Shown here piece by piece: positions 22,190-30,690 of a stretch of DNA of 38,043 nucleotides. The stretch covers positions 1 to 38,043 of the forward strand of contig DHNM01000050.1 of the NCBI GenBank assembly GCA_002409525.1, read 5' to 3'. This DNA is from Eubacterium sp. UBA5416 (GTDB taxonomy: Bacteria; Bacillota; Clostridia; Lachnospirales; Lachnospiraceae). The notes under the pieces were generated by a model that saw only the letters and a program-made list of their open reading frames with translations, was not told where the DNA came from and did not search any database. Position numbers and translations under genes: made by a program. The first letter of the stretch is position 1, and each line of letters starts with the position of its first letter.

Positions 22190-24637
22190 ATGGATAAAAC
22201 CAATGAATACCAGAAGAAGAGAAACTTTGACCGTTCTTATGAGCCTGAAAGTGAAACCGGGCGTTCGACAAGAGCTCATGTGGATGGTCTCAGATTTGTA
22301 GTTCAGCATCATATGGCGAGTCATGATCATTATGACTTTCGCCTGGAATGGGATGGCGTTCTGCTCTCCTGGGCGGTGCCAAAAGGACCTTCCTATGATA
22401 CACGTGATAAGCGGCTTGCGGTTCATGTGGAAGATCATCCTTTTGAGTATCGGAACTTTGAGGGCACCATTCCAAAGGGTGAATATGGCGGCGGAACAGT
22501 CATGCTCTGGGATGAGGGATTCTGGGAGCCACGGGAAGATATGGAACAGGGCCTTTTAAGTGGTCAGCTGAAAATGAATCTGAAGGGAACACGTCTGAAG
22601 GGAAAGTGGGCCCTGATTCGGATGAAGGGAAAGAAAGAACAGAAGTCCGAAAGTAAACGAAAGCCGGATAACTGGCTCTTAATAAAGGAAAAAGACGAGT
22701 ATGCCGGCATGGATTTTCAACTTTCGGATTTCACTACAAGCGTAAGAACAGGCAGAACGATGGCACAGATCGAGGAGGGAACCGAAGAGAAGATAACCAA
22801 AAACCCTTTTCAATATACGAAAGTTCAGCTTGCCAGACTCGCACATCAAATACCGGAAGAAAAAGGCTGGCTGTATGAGATGAAGTATGACGGTTACCGG
22901 ATTGTGGCATTTGCTGAAGGAAACCATGTCCGTCTGATGACAAGAAACGGTGTGGATGCAACCGGGCGCTTTTCTGATATTGCACAGTCCATTGTAAGTC
23001 TTGCTGAAGGCAGGGCCATGGTTCTGGACGGAGAGATGACAGTGACAGATTCGAAAGGCAAGACTGATTTTCAGGCACTTCAGGATTATATGAGGGATAA
23101 AAAACATAAAAAACTAACTTATATTGTATTTGACCTTCTTGCCTTAGACGGCGAGGATATCAGGAATCAGCCACTTTCAAAAAGGAAGGAAAAACTTGAA
23201 AAACTGCTTGAACAGGCACCGGGAAATCTATACTACAGCCGTCATGTTAAGGATATGGGAAATGAGAGTTTTGCCGCTGCCGAGAAACTGGGAATGGAAG
23301 GTATTGTAGGCAAAAGAGAGGATTCCGTCTACAGCGGAACAAGAAATGGTGACTGGATGAAGGTGAAGTGTGTGAAGCGACAGGAGTTTGTGATTGGCGG
23401 ATATGCGGTCCGTAACGACAGCCCGAGAGGAATCAGCTCGCTGCTGTTAGGTGCTTATCAGGAGGATCGCTTGATTTATACTGGCCGGGTGGGGACCGGA
23501 TTGAAGGAAGAGGATATAAAGAAGCTTCTACAGGAGTTTTCGACGATAAAAAGAAAAGATTCTCCATTTCAATCTGCCCCGGAGAACAGATCAGGAGAGA
23601 GCGTAACGTGGGTAAAACCGGAACTGATTGCAGAAGTTAAATTTGCTCAGTGGACCAAAGAACACATTCTGCGTCATGCAAGTTTTCTTGGGCTGCGTAC
23701 GGATAAAGACCCGCTTTCTGTTCGTATAAAGATACAAGATGAACAGGTGGATACTTCAAGTGAAGAGCAGACTGCCGTACGGAAAGAGGCCGGGGGTGTA
23801 ACAATCACCCATCCGGATAAGCTGATGTTCGAGGAAGACCATATTTCAAAGGGAGAGATGGCCGAATACTATACGAAAGTATCGAAAAGAATGCTTCCCT
23901 ATGTAAGCGGAAGACTTTTAAGCCTGGTGTGCTGTCCGAAAGGAATCACACAGACGAGTTTTTTCAAGAAACATCCGGCATCGGCTGATAAAGAGAGTCC
24001 GGTACTTCATATCACTGAAAATGACGGAGATGAATCTGATTATCTGTATATTGATGACTTACATGATCTTATCCTTCAGGTACAGAACAATGCGGTTGAG
24101 TTTCACACTTGGGGAAGCAGGGTCAATAACCTGGAAAAACCGGATATAATGGTATTTGATTTGGATCCGGATGAGGGAATGGATCTTGCACGTGTGCGTC
24201 AGGGTGTATTGGATGTCAAAAAGATTCTGGATGATCTTTCCCTTACCTCTTACCTGAAAACCAGCGGAGGAAAGGGATACCATATCGTTGTCCCCTTTCA
24301 GACCGGTGCCAGCTGGGAAGCGTTTTCGGATTTTGCACGAAAGACTGCCGAGGTTCTGGAGAAGAAATGGCCGGATCGCTATACCAGTAATGTCAGGAAG
24401 GCAAAGAGAAAAGGCAGGATTTTTATCGACTGGATTCGTAATGGGAGAGGTGCCACAAGTGTTGCGCCCTATTCAATTCGTGCCAGAAAAGGGGCCAGAA
24501 TATCGATGCCGATTCCATGGGATGAGTTAGATGACGTAAAACCAAATGGGATCACGATGGAAGAAGCACTCAGGAGACTGAAAGATCCGAATCCCTGGGA
24601 AGGGTTTTATGAAAACAGCCAGAGACTGAACACATAA
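22190..24637 (+). CDS. ligD: Multidomain DNA ligase D (phosphoesterase-ligase-polymerase)
   Basis: An 815-residue ATP-dependent ligase with three domains. The N-terminal 3'-phosphoesterase (about 20-150) has VVQHHMASHDHYDFRLEWDG and HPFEYRNFEGTIPKGEYGGG. The central ligase domain (about 210-500) carries the nucleotidyl-accepting lysine in EMKYDGYR (K232) and VLDGEMTV and MEGIVGKRE motifs. The C-terminal primase/polymerase domain (about 540-815) has VFDLDPD (D657, D659) and TSGGKGYHIVVPF. The order PE-LIG-POL is as in Pseudomonas-type LigD, unlike the Bacillus LIG-POL form. It polishes and joins ends held by Ku. The ATG at 22190 follows GGGAGG; an upstream in-frame start at 22091 lies within ku. 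Confidence 0.96.
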   Translation: MDKTNEYQKKRNFDRSYEPESETGRSTRAHVDGLRFVVQHHMASHDHYDFRLEWDGVLLSWAVPKGPSYDTRDKRLAVHVEDHPFEYRNFEGTIPKGEYGGGTVMLWDEGFWEPREDMEQGLLSGQLKMNLKGTRLKGKWALIRMKGKKEQKSESKRKPDNWLLIKEKDEYAGMDFQLSDFTTSVRTGRTMAQIEEGTEEKITKNPFQYTKVQLARLAHQIPEEKGWLYEMKYDGYRIVAFAEGNHVRLMTRNGVDATGRFSDIAQSIVSLAEGRAMVLDGEMTVTDSKGKTDFQALQDYMRDKKHKKLTYIVFDLLALDGEDIRNQPLSKRKEKLEKLLEQAPGNLYYSRHVKDMGNESFAAAEKLGMEGIVGKREDSVYSGTRNGDWMKVKCVKRQEFVIGGYAVRNDSPRGISSLLLGAYQEDRLIYTGRVGTGLKEEDIKKLLQEFSTIKRKDSPFQSAPENRSGESVTWVKPELIAEVKFAQWTKEHILRHASFLGLRTDKDPLSVRIKIQDEQVDTSSEEQTAVRKEAGGVTITHPDKLMFEEDHISKGEMAEYYTKVSKRMLPYVSGRLLSLVCCPKGITQTSFFKKHPASADKESPVLHITENDGDESDYLYIDDLHDLILQVQNNAVEFHTWGSRVNNLEKPDIMVFDLDPDEGMDLARVRQGVLDVKKILDDLSLTSYLKTSGGKGYHIVVPFQTGASWEAFSDFARKTAEVLEKKWPDRYTSNVRKAKRKGRIFIDWIRNGRGATSVAPYSIRARKGARISMPIPWDELDDVKPNGITMEEALRRLKDPNPWEGFYENSQRLNT

Positions 24638-24642
24638 CTTCC

Positions 24643-24662
24643 AAAAAACAGCGCTGTTTTTT
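24643..24662 (+). terminator. Bidirectional terminator after ligD
   Basis: A perfect 20-base palindrome, AAAAAACAGC joined to GCTGTTTTTT, begins five bases after the ligD stop. It has A- and T-runs on both sides of the short stem, so it can act on either strand. Confidence 0.8.
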
Positions 24663-24747
24663 GTTGAGTATAGCGATTGCCTACACCTTCTGATTATGAT
24701 AAAGTTAATATATAGTTGTGTCAAAAACAGAAAGGACAATTGCTATT

Positions 24748-25251
24748 ATGCATGTAAAACAAGAGATAAGTCTGAAAAAAGTACAGGAAGATGCGGAGAA
24801 TAATTTCCGGGAGGGGTTTTTCTGCTGTGAGGCGCTTGTATCCGCAATCAAAGATAATTTTGAGCTGGATGTCCCGGATCAGGTAATCGCCATGGCTTCC
24901 GGTATGGCTGTCGGCGCCGGTCATTCGGGATGTATGTGCGGGGCCTTAAACGGCGGGATTCTCATACTGGGACTGTTTTTCGGAAGGACCGAGAAAAAGG
25001 GACCGAAAGATCCTCAGGTAGTAAAGTGTATGGAACTGACAAACGAACTGCACGACTGGTTTCAGAAAGAAAACGGGAAGAATGCGGTCTGTTGCCGGAT
25101 TCTGACCAGGGGATTCGATATGAGCAAAGGTGAACACAAAGAACAATGTATTCATTTCACAGGCATGTGTGCATGGAAGACTGCTCAGATTATCGTGCGG
25201 GAACTTGGCCTTACAAATCTGGATGAACAGAAGACGCTGCAGGAGGCTTGA
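24748..25251 (+). CDS. C_GCAxxG_C_C family protein
   Basis: A 167-residue cysteine-rich protein of the C_GCAxxG_C_C family (pattern in TIGR01909). Landmarks are FFCCEALVSAI (about 24-34), GAGHSGCMCGALNGGILILGLFFGR (about 57-81) and CCRILTRGFDMSKGEHKEQCIHFTGMCAWKTAQI (about 114-147). The spaced cysteines suggest a metal or redox centre, but no function is known with confidence. The ATG at 24748 is chosen; a GTG at 24718 lacks a proper site, whereas AAAGGA lies before 24748, though with long spacing. It is followed by a TDT-family transporter gene, and the two may be one operon. Confidence 0.85.
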   Translation: MHVKQEISLKKVQEDAENNFREGFFCCEALVSAIKDNFELDVPDQVIAMASGMAVGAGHSGCMCGALNGGILILGLFFGRTEKKGPKDPQVVKCMELTNELHDWFQKENGKNAVCCRILTRGFDMSKGEHKEQCIHFTGMCAWKTAQIIVRELGLTNLDEQKTLQEA

Positions 25252-25259
25252 TTTATATT

Positions 25260-26180
25260 ATGAAGAACTTAATTAAAAAAGTCCCCCTGCCGATTTGTGG
25301 TGTGGCCCTTGGGACAGCTGCGCTTGGAAATCTTCTGCAGAGCTATTCGGAAGGAGTCCGTTATCTATGCGGAATTATTGCCGGAATCTTTCTTCTGTTG
25401 TTTCTGCTGAAGATGATATTTTTCACGGACAGTGTGAAAAAAGATCTGGAGAATCCAATCATGGCGAGCGTTGCAGGAACATTTCCCATGGCTCTGATGC
25501 TGCTCAGCGTTTATATCAGGCCATGGGCGGGACAGGCCGCATTTATTGTGTGGATTGTGGCAATCCTGTTACATATTGCACTGATCGTTTACTTTACGGT
25601 GAAGTTTATCTGCAGGCTGCAGATGCCGAAAGTTTATGCCAGCTACTTTATCGTATATGTCGGGATTGTCGTGGCATCTATTACGGCACCGGCCTATGAA
25701 AAAACCGGAATCGGAACCGCGGCATTCTGGTTTGGATTTCTTACACTGATTGCACTGCTGGTACTTGTGACAATCCGATATGTGAAGTATCCGGAGATTC
25801 CGGATCCCGCAAAACCATTGATCTGTATCTATGCCGCGCCGGCAAGCCTTTGTGTGGCAGGGTATATTCAGTCGGTGGCTGTAAAATCCTACGGATTTCT
25901 GATCGCAATGTATGTGCTGGCATCTGTTCTGTACATAGTTTCGTTGATCAAAGCGGTTACTTATTTGAAGGTTCCTTTTTATCCGAGCATTGCGGCATTT
26001 ACATTCCCCTTTGTGATCAGCGCGATTGCATCGAAACAATTGATGGCATGTCTGATAAAGATGGGGCGCCCGATTCCGGCATTGAAGTATATAGTCCCGG
26101 TTGAAACTGTAATTGCAGTAGTACTGGTTATATATACAATTGTGCGGTATCTGAGATTTCTGTTTCAGAAAGAGTCATGA
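25260..26180 (+). CDS. TDT-family (TehA/SLAC1-like) transporter
   Basis: A 306-residue integral membrane protein with about ten hydrophobic segments, of the TDT family (tellurite-resistance/dicarboxylate transporter fold, relatives TehA and SLAC1, a trimeric anion channel). Recognisable are PLPICGVALGTAALGNLL at the N-terminus and AGTFPMALMLLSVYI, then the repeated paired-helix pattern. The ATG at 25260 follows AGGAGG at 14 bases; the TTG at 25248 is too near it. The first gene of the pair ends eight bases earlier. The substrate is unknown; a small anion is likely from the family. Confidence 0.83.
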   Translation: MKNLIKKVPLPICGVALGTAALGNLLQSYSEGVRYLCGIIAGIFLLLFLLKMIFFTDSVKKDLENPIMASVAGTFPMALMLLSVYIRPWAGQAAFIVWIVAILLHIALIVYFTVKFICRLQMPKVYASYFIVYVGIVVASITAPAYEKTGIGTAAFWFGFLTLIALLVLVTIRYVKYPEIPDPAKPLICIYAAPASLCVAGYIQSVAVKSYGFLIAMYVLASVLYIVSLIKAVTYLKVPFYPSIAAFTFPFVISAIASKQLMACLIKMGRPIPALKYIVPVETVIAVVLVIYTIVRYLRFLFQKES

Positions 26181-26208
26181 GATCTTTTGAGCGTATAATT
26201 TGAATGAG

Positions 26209-26249
26209 ATTGAGGCATGAGAGTTGTAACTTTCATGCCTCAATTTTTT
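26209..26249 (+). terminator. Rho-independent terminator after the TDT gene
   Basis: ATTGAGGCATGA pairs perfectly with TCATGCCTCAAT (26209-26220 with 26233-26244), followed by five further T residues. It is the clearest terminator in the window. Confidence 0.92.
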
Positions 26250-26323
26250 AATGTGCAATATAGATATCATTATATCATTAATCGCCATAAATTCACAAAA
26301 AATATGATAAAATATATGGAATA

Positions 26324-26352
26324 TTGAATATGATATATAATTGTGCTATAGT
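26324..26352 (+). promoter_or_regulatory. Promoter of the two-component operon
   Basis: TTGAAT and TATAGT are 17 bases apart, with TG one base before the -10. The kinase start codon is 34 bases beyond the -10. The region is very AT-rich, which supports a constitutive or weakly regulated promoter. Confidence 0.65.
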
Positions 26353-26385
26353 AAAAGCTATAAAATGGCGAGGGGTTGGATACAT

Positions 26386-28002
26386 ATGAAAAAAAACTTC
26401 AAATCGCTGCGGGGAATGCTGACAGTTACAATTCTGGCTGTTGCAGCTGCATCTGTGGGGATCGGCTATCTGGTACAAAATTATATGGATTCTGCAAAGA
26501 AAAAAGTCTACGTGATGCAGAAGGAATCAACAGAGACATATCTTGAGGATGTGGATGAAAAACTGAGCAGTTATATGACGGCAATGGGGGTTGTATCCAT
26601 GAATAAAGAGCTGCGCGATCATATTTATCGTGATGACCTCACTCGTCAGGATATGGTTTCTGTCGGAAATGACCTGTCCCGGAGGATCCGCGAGGTGACA
26701 TTTTTTCTGTATCAGCCCGGAGAAGTGATCAGTCACAGACTTTATACACACTTGCCTGCGGACGGATATTTTTTCTGGGACCTGGATGAAGTAAGGAATG
26801 AAGCATGGTATTTAAAACTTCACGACGGTGCACCTGTCTGGTGGTACGAATATTCCGATCTCACCTCGACGAATCAGCTGACTATCGCAAACCGGATCAG
26901 CAGCTATAGTTCCAGTGGCGAGACAGATGAGAATGATTACTGTGCACAGTCAATCACGATTGATACGTCGAGTATATTCCGGCCTCTGTCGGATACAGAC
27001 GGCGGTCTTTTTGTCATCGACCGTCCGAGCGGACAAATCGTGTATAACACATTCAAAGAAGAGAATAAAGAGGTAGAGAAAATTTATCAGGAAATCCGAA
27101 ATGGTAAGGATATTCCGAGAGAGATCAGCATTACTGTCAGAGGAAAGAAGGAAAAAATCCGTGTTCTGACAGGAGAAGTTAATCAGATTGATGCTAAGAT
27201 CGTATTCCTGTTCAACGCCAGAAAAATGAATAAGAGCAGAGAATTATATAAGATTTACGGGACAATTCTGCTTTTGGCATTGCTGATGGTGCGCCTTTTA
27301 ATTTCCATTAAGAATGAGTATCGTGCAAGACTGCAGAGTGTGACAGCACGAGAGCAGGCACTGATGTCCTGCATTAACCCTCATTTTCTCTATAATACCC
27401 TGAATACAGTCTCTGCCATGGCCGGTATGGAAGACGCAGATTCAACGGTAAAGATGGTTGACGCTCTTTCCGATATGTTCCGGTATTCTTCAGATATCAC
27501 CAGGATGACAGTGACACTGAAAGATGAATTAAAGAATGTATCTGATTATCTGTATATCCAGAATATCCGTTATCAAAGAATGTTTACCTATAAGCTTGAA
27601 GTTCCCGATGAACTTCAAGGTTGTACGCTGCCAAAGCTGATTTTGCAGCCGGTAGTGGAGAATGCGTTTAAGCATGGATTCCGGAATCATATGGCAGACC
27701 GGGAACGATTCATTCATATCCGTGCCAGAAAAGAGAAGCAGAAACTTTTGATCGCCATACAGGATAATGGCGAGGGAATTTCTGCAGAAGAGCTGAAAAA
27801 GATCAAAGAGACACTTCAGGCGCATGTAAAAGAAGATGATCAGGGAAATAGTAAAAAAGGACATATCGGTCTTAAGAATGTTCACGCAAGAATAAGGATG
27901 CAATATAAAGGAGACTATGGATTAGAGATTAACAGTGACGGGAAAGGCAAAGGTGTCTGTGTGACGCTGCATCTTCCTTTTTTCAAGGGAAAGGGGATTT
28001 GA
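26386..28002 (+). CDS. YesM-type sensor histidine kinase
   Basis: A 538-residue membrane kinase. A first membrane segment (LTVTILAVAAASVGIGYLV, about 12-30) is followed by an extracellular sensor of about 230 residues (30-285), a second membrane segment (IYGTILLLALLMVRLLISI, about 287-305), then a His_kinase domain with INPHFLYNTLN (H333, the phosphorylated residue) and a HATPase domain (LILQPVVENAFKHGF N-box, IQDNGEGIS G1 box, GHIGLKNVHARI). No HAMP segment is obvious. The ATG at 26386 begins the MKKNFK basic start; the upstream in-frame ATG lies in the promoter. It passes phosphate to the regulator encoded three bases downstream. The likely signal is an oligosaccharide outside the cell, inferred from the adjacent transporter. 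Confidence 0.94.
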   Translation: MKKNFKSLRGMLTVTILAVAAASVGIGYLVQNYMDSAKKKVYVMQKESTETYLEDVDEKLSSYMTAMGVVSMNKELRDHIYRDDLTRQDMVSVGNDLSRRIREVTFFLYQPGEVISHRLYTHLPADGYFFWDLDEVRNEAWYLKLHDGAPVWWYEYSDLTSTNQLTIANRISSYSSSGETDENDYCAQSITIDTSSIFRPLSDTDGGLFVIDRPSGQIVYNTFKEENKEVEKIYQEIRNGKDIPREISITVRGKKEKIRVLTGEVNQIDAKIVFLFNARKMNKSRELYKIYGTILLLALLMVRLLISIKNEYRARLQSVTAREQALMSCINPHFLYNTLNTVSAMAGMEDADSTVKMVDALSDMFRYSSDITRMTVTLKDELKNVSDYLYIQNIRYQRMFTYKLEVPDELQGCTLPKLILQPVVENAFKHGFRNHMADRERFIHIRARKEKQKLLIAIQDNGEGISAEELKKIKETLQAHVKEDDQGNSKKGHIGLKNVHARIRMQYKGDYGLEINSDGKGKGVCVTLHLPFFKGKGI

Positions 28003-28005
28003 AAT

Positions 28006-29532
28006 ATGTTGGGTGTATTGGTTGTTGACGATGAGAAACTGGCCTGCGTTGATATTTTGTATAAAGTCAGCAGAAGCGGCCTGGAGTTTAAGTGGATTAT
28101 GGAGGCTTCTTCGGGGGAGGACGCGCTTTTGAATATTAAAAGATATCGTCCGGATCTTCTGATCACAGACATTGCGATGGGTGAGATGAATGGAATAGAT
28201 TTGGTGAGAGAGGCAAAGAAGCAGATGCCGGATATGGATGCAGTTCTGGTATCCGGATATTCTGAGTTTCATCTGGCAAGAGACGCCATTTCTCTGGGAG
28301 TTGCAGATTATCTTTTAAAGCCTGTCAGACAGGAGGAGCTTACAAAGACTTTGATGAGGGTGCTGGATCGGAGGGCAGATCGTGCGTCAGAATATACGAA
28401 AAGGCCGGGAACCGCTTTAAATGATCGCCTGGAGGCTCAGCTGACTGCCTTCCTATGTGGGATGAGAGGAAACCTGGGGTTTGGAGAGCAGGAACTCTTT
28501 CCGACAGGGGCCGGGTACTATCAGATTGGAATTGTCAGAATAAGAGGAAAAGCATCCGACAGAAGGGAAAAGATGAACCGGATGAGGTGTCTTGAAAAGC
28601 TTAGTACGCCATGGACAGCTTATTTTCCTGATCCTGCATCAGTAAGCCAGACGGTGCTGATTTGTTCGGCGCAAAATAAACCAGAGTTGAAGAACAAAGT
28701 AGAAGAGTTGTTTGAAAAAATGAAGTGTAAGACAAAGGATACGATGGTGGCCGGCATGTCCTCTGCCGGAGAAGGTGTCACAAGTTCCATGTTAAATCAG
28801 GCCCGGCAGACACTGGATCTTCGCTTTTCACGGAAGGAAGAACAAAAACACTACAGCCGGATCTATTATTGGGAAGATTTTCAGTCTTATGGGTCTGAAT
28901 TATTGCCGGAGGAAGAGATCAGACTGCTTCGAAGACTTTTGAAATCCGGTGATGTGAAGAAAGCACTGAATGTTGTCAGGGAAATCTTTGAAGATGATTC
29001 CAGTATACATATCCGCATGGTTTATACAGAGCTTATGAGAATACTGGCACGTGTCTGCATGAAAAATTCCGGAGGAAAAGTTCTTTCACTGCTCGGAACC
29101 CAGTACATGTCAGGGGCGATTATAGATGAATTCGAGGACCGTGAGGAATTGGTTGAAAGCCTGTGCAGGACTATAACGCTGGCAATGAAAGAGTGGAATA
29201 CGGATGCGACGGATATGCATTCTATCGTGCACCATGTAAAACAATATATCGATGATAACTTCTCTCTGGAAGACATAGGAACAAACTATCTGGCCAAAGA
29301 GTTCTGTATTTCAGAAGGCTATCTCTCCACTTCATTTAACAGGGAATATGAGATATCACTGTCAAAATATATTACGAAGCTGAGAATCAACTATGCCAAG
29401 AAGCTGTTGAAGGAAACACAGCTTGGAATCTGTGAGGTGGCAAAAGAATGCGGATTTCGAAGTATCAGTTACTTTATGCGGAGGTTCAAGGAATGTGTGG
29501 GAGTTACTGCAAATGAATTCAGAACATCATAA
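28006..29532 (+). CDS. YesN-type response regulator with AraC-type DNA-binding domain
   Basis: A 508-residue response regulator. The receiver domain (1-120) has the acidic pocket D8, D9, the phospho-acceptor D55 in LLITDIAMG and K105 in YLLKPV. A long middle region (about 130-390) is typical of YesN proteins. The C-terminal AraC double helix-turn-helix (about 400-508) shows LAKEFCISEGYLSTSFNREY and EVAKECGFRSISYFMRRFKECVGVTANEFR. Phosphorylation by the neighbouring kinase would let it bind direct repeats. Two such repeats lie at 29606-29642, in front of the permease gene, fitting activation of the sugar transporter. Confidence 0.95.
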   Translation: MLGVLVVDDEKLACVDILYKVSRSGLEFKWIMEASSGEDALLNIKRYRPDLLITDIAMGEMNGIDLVREAKKQMPDMDAVLVSGYSEFHLARDAISLGVADYLLKPVRQEELTKTLMRVLDRRADRASEYTKRPGTALNDRLEAQLTAFLCGMRGNLGFGEQELFPTGAGYYQIGIVRIRGKASDRREKMNRMRCLEKLSTPWTAYFPDPASVSQTVLICSAQNKPELKNKVEELFEKMKCKTKDTMVAGMSSAGEGVTSSMLNQARQTLDLRFSRKEEQKHYSRIYYWEDFQSYGSELLPEEEIRLLRRLLKSGDVKKALNVVREIFEDDSSIHIRMVYTELMRILARVCMKNSGGKVLSLLGTQYMSGAIIDEFEDREELVESLCRTITLAMKEWNTDATDMHSIVHHVKQYIDDNFSLEDIGTNYLAKEFCISEGYLSTSFNREYEISLSKYITKLRINYAKKLLKETQLGICEVAKECGFRSISYFMRRFKECVGVTANEFRTS

Positions 29533-29605
29533 GTAAATGATTTTGACAAAACGTTCCTCTTTCTGCGGATGTATGGCTGGCTTTATGCACTAATTATGAA
29601 AGAAA

Positions 29606-29672
29606 TGAAAAAAGTACATAGGCGTAATGAGAAAAGTACATATACATTAGTTCTGATTTAACCTAATATAAT
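29606..29672 (+). promoter_or_regulatory. Activator-dependent promoter with two direct repeats
   Basis: Two 15-base repeats (TGAAAAAAGTACATA at 29606-29620 and TGAGAAAAGTACATA at 29628-29642) differ at one position and are 22 bases apart, close to two helical turns. The second abuts a poor -35 (ACATTA, 29644-29649), 17 bases before a perfect TATAAT (29667-29672). This is what an AraC-type activator site looks like, and the YesN-type regulator encoded just upstream is the likely binder. Confidence 0.7.
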
Positions 29673-29713
29673 GGACAGGATAACTAATAAACGAGAATAG
29701 GAGGGAGACATAT

Positions 29714-30664
29714 ATGTCAAACACAAGTTCAACTGTGCGCAGAGCCCGGCGGCCATCCGGAAAAGTCTGGAGAGATATCAAGAGGCACAAGGTTCTTTAT
29801 CTTTTTATTCTGCCCTGTGTGATTTCACTTTTGGTATTTAACTATTATCCGATGTATGGAGCGCTGCTGGCGTTCAAGAACTACGACTACAGCCTTGGAA
29901 TCATGGGAAGCCCCTGGGCGGGACTTGCTAATTTCAGAGAATTTCTGCATTCGCCTGATTTCTGGACTGTCATGAAGAACACAGTCGTGATCAGTGGCTT
30001 AAAACTTCTCTTTGGTTTTCCGGCGCCGATTATTCTGGCACTGCTCTTAAATGAGATAAAAAACGGAAAGAAATTCAAGAAAACCGTTCAGACGATGAGC
30101 TATCTTCCAAACTTTGTTTCATGGGTCGTTGTTGTCAGTCTTCTGACCGTGATCTTCACGCCATACGGCGGCATTGTGAATGATATTCGCGGAAAATTAG
30201 GAAAAGAGGCAATCTTCTTCATGGGAGAGAAAAAGTATTTTTATCCCATGGTAGTTCTCTCTGACATCTGGAAGAACGCCGGGTGGGGGTCAATCGTCTA
30301 TCTCTCCGCGCTTTCCGGTGTGGACCAGGAGCTTTATGAGGCGGCAATGATAGACGGAGCAGGGCATCTGAAATGTACCTGGCACATCACGTTACCGTCT
30401 ATAAAGGGCACAATTGGGATTATGTTTATCTTTGCCGTAGGCGGGATACTGAACGCCGGATTTGACCAGATTCTGTTATTGCAGCAGCCTGCGAACAATC
30501 AGATTTCAGAGATCCTCGATACCTTCGTATTGAAGACGGGTCTCAGCTACGGAAGATTCGAATATGCGACGGCCATAGGGCTTTTTAAATCGTTATTTGC
30601 ATTTATACTCATGATGATTACAAATACAGTTTCTAAAAAGCTTACGGAAGTCAGTATCTTTTGA
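29714..30664 (+). CDS. Sugar ABC transporter permease (LplB type)
   Basis: A 316-residue permease of the LplB/PotB group. It has a cytoplasmic start with basic residues (RRARRPSGKVWRDIKRHK), then six membrane segments. The coupling EAA motif reads ELYEAAMIDGAGHLKCTWHITLPS (about 211-234). The opening LFILPCVISLLVFNYYPMYGALLAFKNYDY is characteristic of permeases paired with YtcP. It forms half of the channel with the next gene's product. The ATG follows AGGAGGG. The ATPase partner is not encoded nearby; such systems commonly share a housekeeping MsmK-like ATPase. Confidence 0.94.
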   Translation: MSNTSSTVRRARRPSGKVWRDIKRHKVLYLFILPCVISLLVFNYYPMYGALLAFKNYDYSLGIMGSPWAGLANFREFLHSPDFWTVMKNTVVISGLKLLFGFPAPIILALLLNEIKNGKKFKKTVQTMSYLPNFVSWVVVVSLLTVIFTPYGGIVNDIRGKLGKEAIFFMGEKKYFYPMVVLSDIWKNAGWGSIVYLSALSGVDQELYEAAMIDGAGHLKCTWHITLPSIKGTIGIMFIFAVGGILNAGFDQILLLQQPANNQISEILDTFVLKTGLSYGRFEYATAIGLFKSLFAFILMMITNTVSKKLTEVSIF

Positions 30665-30690
30665 AGATGTAAAGAAAGGAAGGTTTGTCG

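Noticed and set aside
25569..26039. Minus-strand frame in the TDT transporter gene.
   Set aside because: It is the mirror of a membrane-protein gene with no promoter or ribosome-binding site.
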